A program made the position numbers and the translations under genes. 64,000 bases of DNA from Microbacterium stercoris (lineage in GTDB: Bacteria > Actinomycetota > Actinomycetes > Actinomycetales > Microbacteriaceae). This document shows, piece by piece, positions 58,043-64,000 of the stretch; the first letter of the stretch is position 1, and every line of letters starts with the position of its first letter. The notes beneath the pieces were generated by a model. That model was not told the origin of the DNA and made no database searches. It was given only the letters and a program-made list of their open reading frames with translations. The stretch lies in the NCBI RefSeq assembly GCF_017592545.1, contig NZ_JAGFOA010000001.1, forward strand, positions 471,587 to 535,586, read 5' to 3'.

Positions 58043-58052
58043 CTCGGACCTC

Positions 58053-58079
58053 CAATCCGACGGAGCGAGGGCGCCGAAC
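58053..58079 (+). promoter_or_regulatory. Candidate SigK promoter for the fasciclin gene
   Basis: CAATCC (58053-58058), 15 bases, CCGAAC (58074-58079), 68 bases before the fasciclin ATG. It has the same -10 and the same 15-base spacing as the divergent dipZ element, including a GCG just before the -10. Confidence 0.6.
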
Positions 58080-58147
58080 GACCAGTGAGCGCCGGAAGGC
58101 GTCGCACCGCTCGCCTCGGGCGCGTGCCTCACACGAAGGAGAAGGTC

Positions 58148-58816
58148 ATGATGCACAGCAAGCTGAAGGTCACGGGCGCGGTGGCGCTCGCTTTCGCCGC
58201 GACGATCGCGCTGAGCGCGTGCACGGGCGGCGGGATGTCCGGCGATGAGGAGGACACCACCACGGCTCCGATGACGAGCGAGGAGCCGACCGAGACGAGC
58301 ACCGACTCGGCGATGGACCCCGCGGCGAACCTCGTCGGACCCGCCTGCGCCGACTACGCCGAGATGGTGCCGGACGGCGCGGGCTCGATCCAGGGCATGT
58401 CGCAGGATCCGGTGGCGGTCGCCGCGTCGAACAACCCGATGCTCAAGACGCTGGTGTCGGCGGTCTCGGGTGAGCTCAACCCCGACGTGAACCTCGTCGA
58501 CACGCTCAACGGCGACGAGTTCACGGTGTTCGCCCCCGTAGACGACGCGTTCGCCAAGATCGACCCGGCCACGATCGAGACGCTCAAGACCGACTCCGAC
58601 CTGCTGAGCTCGATCCTGACCTACCACGTGGTGCCCGGCCAGATCGAGCCGGCCGACATCGCCGGAACGCACACGACCGTGCAGGGCTCGGACCTCGAGG
58701 TCACCGGCAGCGGCGACGAGTGGATGGTGAACGACGCCATGGTGCTGTGCGGCGGCGTTCAGACCGCCAACGCGACCGTGTACCTGATCGACTCGGTGCT
58801 GATGCCCGCCGAGTGA
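58148..58816 (+). CDS. Fasciclin-domain lipoprotein (MPT83/MPT70-like)
   Basis: A 222-residue lipoprotein: signal [25 protein letters not shown] with lipobox LSAC, an acidic Thr/Glu/Ser-rich linker (30-60), then one fasciclin (FAS1) domain. It carries the [13 protein letters not shown] start, H1 box [16 protein letters not shown], and YHVVPGQI. The PACADY region and size closely resemble MPT83/MPT70, which are SigK-controlled in mycobacteria. The ATG has AAGGAGAAGG upstream. FAS1 domains act in adhesion or binding at the cell surface. A strong terminator follows. Confidence 0.92.
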   Translation: MMHSKLKVTGAVALAFAATIALSACTGGGMSGDEEDTTTAPMTSEEPTETSTDSAMDPAANLVGPACADYAEMVPDGAGSIQGMSQDPVAVAASNNPMLKTLVSAVSGELNPDVNLVDTLNGDEFTVFAPVDDAFAKIDPATIETLKTDSDLLSSILTYHVVPGQIEPADIAGTHTTVQGSDLEVTGSGDEWMVNDAMVLCGGVQTANATVYLIDSVLMPAE

Positions 58817-58821
58817 TCACT

Positions 58822-58861
58822 CGAGACCGGGGTCGCGCGGCGTCGCGCGACCCCGGTCTCG
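58822..58861 (+). terminator. Terminator after the fasciclin gene
   Basis: An 18-bp perfect stem (CGAGACCGGGGTCGCGCG with its complement) and a four-base loop, starting six bases after the stop. Confidence 0.85.
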
Positions 58862-58898
58862 CGTCGGCGCGGGCCGCTGCGCAGAATCGACGCGCGGT

Positions 58899-58904
58899 TA
58901 TCCT
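58899..58904 (+). promoter_or_regulatory. Leaderless-type -10 hexamer TATCCT before the alpha/beta hydrolase
   Basis: TATCCT, six bases, then ATG at 58911. It disfavours the in-frame GTG at 58905. Confidence 0.55.
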
Positions 58905-58910
58905 GTGCGC

Positions 58911-59777
58911 ATGTCGTCCGCACGCAGATCCGTGGTGTCCCGGCTGCGTGATCGGGTGATCGCCCGGCGGGGCCCGTCGCTGCATGTCGCGGTCGACGAG
59001 GGGGAGGGGCCCGCCGTTGTGCTCGTGCACGGAATCGCCTCGTCCCACGCCACGTTCGAGAACGTCGTTCCTCTTCTGCGAGGCCGTCATCGGGTCATCG
59101 CCGTGGATCTCATGGGCTTCGGCGAGTCCCCCTCGCCCCCGGATGCACGATTCACCCTGGAGGAGCACGTCGAGCACCTCGAGCGCACGCTGGCGCGGCT
59201 CGACCTCGCAGAGCCCTTTGTGCTCGTGGGGCACTCGATGGGCGCGCTCATCGCCACGCGATTCGCCGCGCGGAGGTCATCGGATCTGATGGGCCTGGTG
59301 CTCGTGAGCCCGCCGGTCTACCTCCCGCCGGACCTCGTGGGAGATCCGGTCGATCGCGCGGCGATGGGACTGTACCGGCGCGTCTACGACTTCCTCCGGC
59401 GCAAGCGCACCTTCACACTCCGCAACGCGGCGCTGCTTGCACGGATGTCTCCCATCAAGGATGCGTTCGAGGTGAGCGAGCGGAATTGGGAGGCCTTTGT
59501 GCTGTCCCTCCAGAATGCGATCGAGACGCAGACGATCGTGACCGACGCCGCGGCGACCGACGTGCGCATCGAGGTCGTCTACGGCACGCTCGACCCCTTC
59601 CTGGTGCCCGCAGGGCTGCGCGTCATCGAGCGGATGCGCCACGTCACCGTCCATCGCATCCGCGGAGGCGACCACCTGATCCGACGCCCCATGGCGCGGG
59701 TGATCGCGATGGCGGTCGAGTCGTTCCGAACGCGGGAGGAGCGGCCAGGGACGGACATGCTCCCGGGCAGCGCATAA
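58911..59777 (+). CDS. Alpha/beta hydrolase
   Basis: A 288-residue soluble alpha/beta hydrolase with the oxyanion HGIASSHATF, acid-strand motif AVDLMGFGESPSP, nucleophile elbow LVGHSMGALIATR, Asp in VYGTLDPFL and His in RGGDHLIRR. The full triad is present. Substrate unknown; the closest general class is epoxide-hydrolase/carboxylesterase-like. The 161-base gap to the next gene holds no further ORF that I can support. Confidence 0.85.
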   Translation: MSSARRSVVSRLRDRVIARRGPSLHVAVDEGEGPAVVLVHGIASSHATFENVVPLLRGRHRVIAVDLMGFGESPSPPDARFTLEEHVEHLERTLARLDLAEPFVLVGHSMGALIATRFAARRSSDLMGLVLVSPPVYLPPDLVGDPVDRAAMGLYRRVYDFLRRKRTFTLRNAALLARMSPIKDAFEVSERNWEAFVLSLQNAIETQTIVTDAAATDVRIEVVYGTLDPFLVPAGLRVIERMRHVTVHRIRGGDHLIRRPMARVIAMAVESFRTREERPGTDMLPGSA

Positions 59778-59938
59778 GGTCGGCCGGTAGCTTCGGAGCC
59801 CACAGAGGGAGTACTTCCACGCGGCGTGCCCGTCAGTACGGATTCGCGATCGAGTCCCGGGCCGCGGGCCCCGGTCATCCGGGGTGAAGGAGACTTTGGT
59901 CGCCGTCGGCTGCGCGCCGACCGTTCTGGAGGACCCAC

Positions 59939-60712
59939 ATGAGCAGACTCGACTCCTTCATCCGGCTCGCGAAGAAGGCGATGGACTCCGCGTCGTCGTC
60001 GTCCCCGGCCCGCGGAAACGGGCAGGTCCCGTCGGACTGGGGGAGCCAGGCCCGTCCGGCCGCTTCGGGGCCGGGGGCGGCCGCTGATCCGCTCACGCCG
60101 CCGCCCGCCCCCGGAAGCGCCGCCGGTGCGCCGTCCGGGTCGGCCGACGACCGCGCCGCCATCGCCCGGTATGACTACCTGCTGCGCACCGCTCGGCCCG
60201 ACCAGATCGAGCAGGTGCATCACGAGGCGTTCTCCCGTCTCACGCCCGACCAGCGTGAGCAGATCGCCGCGCACATGCGCGCCGAGCTCCCCGCGCACGA
60301 GCGCCCCCGCACGGCCCAGCCCACCGACCTCGCCCGGACGGCGGCCCGAGCCGAGGCGGCACATCCGGGCCGGCTGCGCGGTCTGCTCGCGCGGACCGGC
60401 GGGGCGGGGCGGGGCGTCGCGGGAGCCGCATTCGTCGGGGGCGGCGCGCTGGGCGCGGTCGCGGGCGCGGCCGTGATGGGCGGCGTCGGCGCCGCGATGC
60501 TCGGGCAGGCGGCGGCCGCGGGGATCGATTTCGATGCGCTCGCCCAGGGGGTCGATCTGGACGCGATCGCCCAGGGGGCGGGCGACTTCCTGCCCGGGGC
60601 CGGAGAGTATGTGCAGGGCATCGGCGACCACGTCGCCGAGGCAGGGAGCGGGATCGGCGATCTCGCGAGCGGCCTCGGTCTGCCGGGGCTGGACGATCTC
60701 TTCGGCCGCTGA
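59939..60712 (+). CDS. Protein of unknown function with helical DPDQ-type motif and Gly/Ala hairpin
   Basis: A 257-residue protein. The start MSRLDSFIRLAKKAMDSA is an amphipathic helix, then a disordered Pro/Ser/Ala linker to residue 75. A helical block follows (AAIARYDYLLRTARPDQIEQVHHEAFSRLTPDQREQIAAHM). A Gly/Ala-rich hydrophobic segment (about 155-195) looks like a membrane hairpin, and repeats of Asp-Ile/Phe-Asp-Ala-x-Ala-Gln-Gly come next (about 198-215). Similar proteins are often mislabelled as cation-transporting ATPase; no ATPase motif is present. The ATG is preceded by GGAGGACCC. Confidence 0.7.
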   Translation: MSRLDSFIRLAKKAMDSASSSSPARGNGQVPSDWGSQARPAASGPGAAADPLTPPPAPGSAAGAPSGSADDRAAIARYDYLLRTARPDQIEQVHHEAFSRLTPDQREQIAAHMRAELPAHERPRTAQPTDLARTAARAEAAHPGRLRGLLARTGGAGRGVAGAAFVGGGALGAVAGAAVMGGVGAAMLGQAAAAGIDFDALAQGVDLDAIAQGAGDFLPGAGEYVQGIGDHVAEAGSGIGDLASGLGLPGLDDLFGR

Positions 60713-60728
60713 GGCCGCCGGCGCCGCG

Positions 60729-63095
60729 TCAGGGCGCGAACGCGGTCGAGAACGGCCTCGGTGCGCGGCTTGCGGGCTGCGCCGGGCGGGGGCCCGGCGC
60801 AGCCGCGGGCGGGTTGGCCGCGGTGGTCTCCGCCCCCGGCCGCAGCACGAGTTCTCGCCCGAAGTGCTCGATTCCGAGCTCCGGCCCGGACGTCAGGCGG
60901 TACAGGGTCGTCTCCGGCGTGATGTCCAGGTGCAGCGTGCGGCCTCCGATCCGGATGCCGAAGCTCACCCGCGAGAGCTGCGCGGGCAGGCGCGGGGCGA
61001 AACGGAGCCCGCTCACGCCGTGGCGCATGCCGCCGATGCCCGCGGTGATCGCCGTCCACAGACTGGCCAGCGACGCGATGTGGAGGCCGTCGGCGGTATC
61101 GCCCTGCAGATCGTCGAGGTCGAGGGTCGCCGCCTCCGCGAGGTAGTCGGCGGCCAGCTCGAGTTGACCGACCTCCGCGGCGATCACCGACTGGACTCCC
61201 GCCGACAGTGACGAGTCCCGCACGGTGAGCGCCTCGCAGTAGGTGAACGCCCGCGCCTTCTCCTCCTGCGTGAAGGCCTCATGGGCCGTGTAGAGCGCCA
61301 AGACGAGATCGGCCTGCTTGATGACCTGCTTGCGATACAGGTCGAAGTAGGGGAAGTGCTCCTGGAGGGGGTAGCGATCCGGGGCCGAGGACGCGAAGTC
61401 CCACAGCTCTCGGCTGGTGAAGCCGGCGGACGGCTCGTGCACTCCGAGTCGTTCGTTGAACGGGATCGTCATGCCCTCGGCCGTGCGCCGCCAGTCGTCG
61501 ATCTCGTCGGCGGACACCCCCAGCGCTTCGGAGACGTCCGGATGGCGGAGCGCCGCGTCGACGGCGCCCTCGAGGTTCGCCTTCGCCGAGAGGTTCGTGT
61601 AGGTGTTGTCGTCCGTCATCGCCGAGTACTCGTCGGGTCCGGTGACGCCGTCGATGTGGAAGAGCCCCGCGTCATCCCATCGCCCGAGGGACACCCACAT
61701 GCGCGCGGTCTCGACCAGGATCTCCAGCCCGGCCTCGCGCTCGAACTCCTCATCGCCGGTGGCGCGCACGTATCCCCTCACAGCTGCGGCGATGTCGGCG
61801 CCGAGGTGGAAGGCGATCATGCTCGCAGGCCAGTACCCGGAGCTCTCCTGCCCGTCGATCGTGCGCCAGGCGAAGACCGCGCCCTTCAGCCCGAGCTGCG
61901 TCGCCCTCTCCCGCGCGTGGCCGAGAGTGGCGTGACGCCACCGGAGGGCCTGCGCCGCGCTCGCCGGCGCCGTCGATGTGAGGACGGGCAGCACGAAGGT
62001 CTCGGAATCCCAGAACGTGTGCCCCTGGTAGCCGGCGCCGGTGAGGCCCTTGCCGGGGATGGATCGCGACTCGAGGCGTGCGGCCGCCTGGCACACGTGG
62101 AACAGCGCGAAGCGCACGGCCTGCTGCAGGCGGGGCTCCCCCTCGATGAGCACGTCGGCGCACGCCCAGTACTCATCCAGATACGCCCGTTGGGCGGCGA
62201 CGAGCTCGTCCCACCCGATCCCCAGCGCCTCGATGACGGCGGCATCCGCCCGATCACGCAGCTCGGTGGCCGACGGGGAATCCGACCACTCGTGGCCCAC
62301 CACCTTGACGATGTCGAGCCGGTCGCCCTCGTTCAGATCCGCTCGGATGGTGGTGCGCGCCAGATCGGCGGATGTCTCCGTCGCGATGACGGGCGGGCCA
62401 CCGGTGCAGCGCACCACGTGATCCATCGCGACCGCCACGCCCAGGCGGCTGCGCCGGGTGACGTGCACGAGCGTCGCCCGCGTGCCCAGCAGGTGGTCTC
62501 CGAGGCTCTCCAACGGCGCCGCCAGCGCCTCCTTGACGCGCGGATCCGGATGCACCTCGGTCAGGGGCTCGTTTGCGACGATCTCGGACTGGACGGTGAT
62601 CGCGCACGGCCCGTCACCCGCACGCACCTCGTAGCGCACCGCCGCGACCGACCGGTGCGTCAGCGACACCAGACGGGTGGACACGATCTCGACCGTGCGT
62701 CCCGCAGGAGACGTCCACTCGATCTCCCGGGTCAGCGTGCCCGCACGGAAATCGAGGCGCTGCTCGTGGCGGATCACCCGGCCGTGCCGGATGTCGAAGG
62801 GCTCGTCGTCGACGAACAGTCGAAGGATCTTCCCGTCGGGGACGTTGATCACGCTCTGTCCCGCGTCCGGGTAGCCGTATCCGTCCTCGGCGTAGGGCAT
62901 GGGATGCCGCTCGAAGAATCCGTTGAGGTAGCTGCCGGGCGTGCGGTGAGGGTCGCCCTCGTCGGGGTTGCCTCGCCACCCCAGATGACCGTTGGACAGC
63001 GAGAACACCGACTCGCGATGCGCGAGGCCGTGCTCGTCGAATCCGCTGAGCCCGAGGCTCCAGGGAGCGACGTCGAAGGGAAGGGGCCGGGTCAT
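60729..63095 (-). CDS. Glycoside hydrolase family 65 disaccharide phosphorylase
   Basis: A 788-residue GH65 enzyme with an N-terminal beta-sandwich (FSLSNGHLGWRGNPDEG, the family start), a linker and an (alpha/alpha)6 barrel. The barrel has the catalytic Glu in VTGPDEYSAMTDDNTYTN and the phosphate-binding QGHTFWDSETFVLP and KQADLVLAL regions, followed by a small C-terminal beta sheet. It phosphorolyses an alpha-glucoside such as maltose, trehalose or kojibiose to beta-glucose 1-phosphate; the specificity is not visible. The usual partner, beta-phosphoglucomutase, is not adjacent. ATG at 63095 has GAGGAGACGACGC upstream and TAGGTT at 63128-63133 as -10. Confidence 0.9.
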   Translation of the reverse strand: MTRPLPFDVAPWSLGLSGFDEHGLAHRESVFSLSNGHLGWRGNPDEGDPHRTPGSYLNGFFERHPMPYAEDGYGYPDAGQSVINVPDGKILRLFVDDEPFDIRHGRVIRHEQRLDFRAGTLTREIEWTSPAGRTVEIVSTRLVSLTHRSVAAVRYEVRAGDGPCAITVQSEIVANEPLTEVHPDPRVKEALAAPLESLGDHLLGTRATLVHVTRRSRLGVAVAMDHVVRCTGGPPVIATETSADLARTTIRADLNEGDRLDIVKVVGHEWSDSPSATELRDRADAAVIEALGIGWDELVAAQRAYLDEYWACADVLIEGEPRLQQAVRFALFHVCQAAARLESRSIPGKGLTGAGYQGHTFWDSETFVLPVLTSTAPASAAQALRWRHATLGHARERATQLGLKGAVFAWRTIDGQESSGYWPASMIAFHLGADIAAAVRGYVRATGDEEFEREAGLEILVETARMWVSLGRWDDAGLFHIDGVTGPDEYSAMTDDNTYTNLSAKANLEGAVDAALRHPDVSEALGVSADEIDDWRRTAEGMTIPFNERLGVHEPSAGFTSRELWDFASSAPDRYPLQEHFPYFDLYRKQVIKQADLVLALYTAHEAFTQEEKARAFTYCEALTVRDSSLSAGVQSVIAAEVGQLELAADYLAEAATLDLDDLQGDTADGLHIASLASLWTAITAGIGGMRHGVSGLRFAPRLPAQLSRVSFGIRIGGRTLHLDITPETTLYRLTSGPELGIEHFGRELVLRPGAETTAANPPAAAPGPRPAQPASRAPRPFSTAFAP

Positions 63096-63127
63096 GCGTC
63101 GTCTCCTCGTCGCGGCGTCACACTCGG

Positions 63128-63133
63128 AACCTA
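63128..63133 (-). promoter_or_regulatory. -10 hexamer TAGGTT before the GH65 gene
   Basis: Minus-strand TAGGTT lies 32 bases before the ATG at 63095 and leaves a leader with GAGGAG. Confidence 0.45.
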
Positions 63134-63248
63134 ACAAGCCCGACCGATCACGCCACAGCCGCTGACATGACCCCCGCCGTCGTGGTATCGACCCGCGCGT
63201 CCGGCTGCGTGGACACGGGACTCGCGGCGTGGGCGCGCCAGGCGGGCC

Positions 63249-63254
63249 TAGGGT
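63249..63254 (+). promoter_or_regulatory. Leaderless-type -10 hexamer TAGGGT before the dehydrogenase
   Basis: TAGGGT, seven bases, then ATG at 63262. Confidence 0.55.
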
Positions 63255-63261
63255 CGATCGC

Positions 63262-64000
63262 ATGGGTCAGCGCAGGGTCGGTTTCATCGGGCTGGGGATC
63301 ATGGGCGCGCCGATGGCCGCGAACCTCGCGAAGCGCGGTTTCGATGTGGTCGTGTGGGGGCGAAGCCGCACCGCCGTCGAGGACGCCGTGACCGCCGGCG
63401 CTCGTGCGGCCGAGAGCGTCGCCGACCTGTTCGCGCAGGTCGACACGGTCATCCTGATGCTGCGCGACGAGCAGGCGGTCGACGCGGTGCTGGCGCGCGG
63501 CACGGATCAGTTCCCGCACCTTGTCGCCGGACACACGATCGTGCAGATGGGCACGTTCACGACCGCGTTCTCCCGGGCGCTCGCTGATGAGGTCGAGGCC
63601 GTCGGCGGTCAGTACGTCGAGGCACCCGTGTCAGGGTCTCGGGGGCCGGCCGTCGCCGGCACACTCGTGGCGATGATCGCCGGATCCGATGACGCGATCG
63701 CGCGGGTCGAGCCCCTGATCGACGCGATGTGCGGGCAGCGCTTCCGCTGCGGCGCCGTTCCCGAGGCACTCGCCACCAAGCTGGCGGTGAACACGTTCCT
63801 CGTCACGATGGTCACGGGCCTTGCCGAGGCGTTCCATATCGGGGAGCGCACGGGCGTCGACCTCGCGGTCCTGCGCGACGTGCTGGCGGCCGGTCCCATG
63901 GCGTCGGTGGTGTCGCAGGGCAAGGCCCTCAAGCTCACCGAGAGCGACCTCTCGCCGCAGGCGGCGCTGGCCGACGTGCTCAAGAATGCGCGCCTCATCG
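63262..64000 (+). CDS. Beta-hydroxyacid dehydrogenase (3-hydroxyisobutyrate / tartronate semialdehyde reductase type), cut by window end
   Basis: The 5' 246 codons of a protein that runs past the window. It starts MGQRRVGFIGLGIMGAPMAANLAKRG, the NAD(P)-binding GxGxMG motif. It continues with the substrate-binding APVSGSRGPAVAGT loop and catalytic Lys in ALATKLAVNTFLVTM, all typical of the family. The members reduce or oxidise 3-hydroxyacids (3-hydroxyisobutyrate, tartronate semialdehyde, 6-phosphogluconate-like). About 45-50 residues are missing at the C-terminus. It is divergent from the GH65 gene with 166 bases between. Confidence 0.88.
   Translation, partial: MGQRRVGFIGLGIMGAPMAANLAKRGFDVVVWGRSRTAVEDAVTAGARAAESVADLFAQVDTVILMLRDEQAVDAVLARGTDQFPHLVAGHTIVQMGTFTTAFSRALADEVEAVGGQYVEAPVSGSRGPAVAGTLVAMIAGSDDAIARVEPLIDAMCGQRFRCGAVPEALATKLAVNTFLVTMVTGLAEAFHIGERTGVDLAVLRDVLAAGPMASVVSQGKALKLTESDLSPQAALADVLKNARLI

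Noticed and set aside
59939..60712. Cation-transporting ATPase
   Set aside because: No DKTGT, Walker A or multi-helix transport domain is present; the label is a known propagated misannotation in relatives.
61281..63134. 617-residue plus-strand frame over the GH65 gene
   Set aside because: Antisense shadow; the GH65 reading frame is family-like from end to end.
1..64000. CRISPR array, insertion sequence, prophage or integrase
   Set aside because: No array of short direct repeats with unique spacers, no transposase motif and no integrase domain were seen in any reading frame; a dedicated repeat search could still find short degenerate ones.

Overview
The window is 64 kb of high-GC, gene-dense actinobacterial chromosome. 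The gene set and order suggest the family Microbacteriaceae, most likely Microbacterium or a close relative. The evidence is the succinylase diaminopimelate pathway with actinobacterial dapC/dapD/dapE, small conserved actinobacterial families (DUF3117, DUF3107, DUF6113, DUF3054), AdnA/AdnB instead of RecBCD, a UPF0182 giant membrane protein, SigK/RskA, and many GTG starts. The species call is inference; no 16S gene is present.

Layout. 1-5.1 kb: Nudix hydrolase, azlCD, DUF6113-like protein, fdxA, dapC, gltA. 5.1-9.8 kb: dapD and dapE (divergent), a GPI18-like mannosyltransferase, DUF3117, an O-methyltransferase and tatB. 9.8-14.2 kb: an overlapping minus-strand trio (CBS/MgtE-N protein, DUF1003, Mrp ATPase), a GSP17M-like stress protein and an alpha/beta hydrolase. 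14.2-21.2 kb: aminopeptidase P, DUF3054, exonuclease/endonuclease/phosphatase-fold protein, PHP phosphoesterase, DEAD-box RNA helicase, ferritin-like protein, small membrane protein and DUF3107. 21.3-38.6 kb: a block I recall as broadly syntenic with Mycobacterium tuberculosis Rv3193c-Rv3202c: adnA, adnB, a phosphotransferase, nudC, uvrD2, an E1/cyclodehydratase-like zinc protein, a zincin-like protein, a PDZ-Lon-type protease and UPF0182. 38.8 kb: initiator tRNA. 39-49.4 kb: an accessory-looking region with a frameshifted S41 peptidase, three secreted esterases around a LacI-family repressor with recognisable operators, and a membrane operon (LapA, AI-2E family). 49.5-52.9 kb: amidohydrolase, DoxX, an OhrR-like MarR regulator and a divergent quinone-oxidoreductase-like gene. 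52.9-58.8 kb: a SigK module (dipZ, sigK, rskA, lipoprotein, GAF-SpoIIE phosphatase on one strand; a fasciclin lipoprotein divergent). 58.9-64 kb: alpha/beta hydrolase, an unknown protein, a GH65 phosphorylase and a truncated beta-hydroxyacid dehydrogenase.

How genes work together. dapC, dapD and dapE supply diaminopimelate for cell wall and lysine. adnA/adnB, uvrD2 and the RNA helicase serve DNA and RNA metabolism. The esterase genes 40.3-47.5 kb look like a LacI-controlled secreted ester-degrading set. The sigK locus carries equivalents of the mycobacterial SigK regulon (dipZ and MPT70/83-like fasciclin) beside the sigma/anti-sigma pair, with two matching divergent promoter candidates. A recurrent signal is a -10-like hexamer (TAnnnT type) exactly 6-7 bases before the start codon of at least 20 genes, which predicts leaderless mRNAs.

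No gene-free stretch exceeds 300 bases; the longest (about 215 bases, 45029-45243) holds a tandem palindrome. I saw no CRISPR array, insertion sequence, prophage or rRNA. The most unusual items are the divergent SigK-type promoters, the tandem-duplicated esterase whose first copy has lost its serine, the 212-bp antisense overlap of uvrD2 with a zinc-binding E1-like gene, and the two operator regions of the esterase locus.
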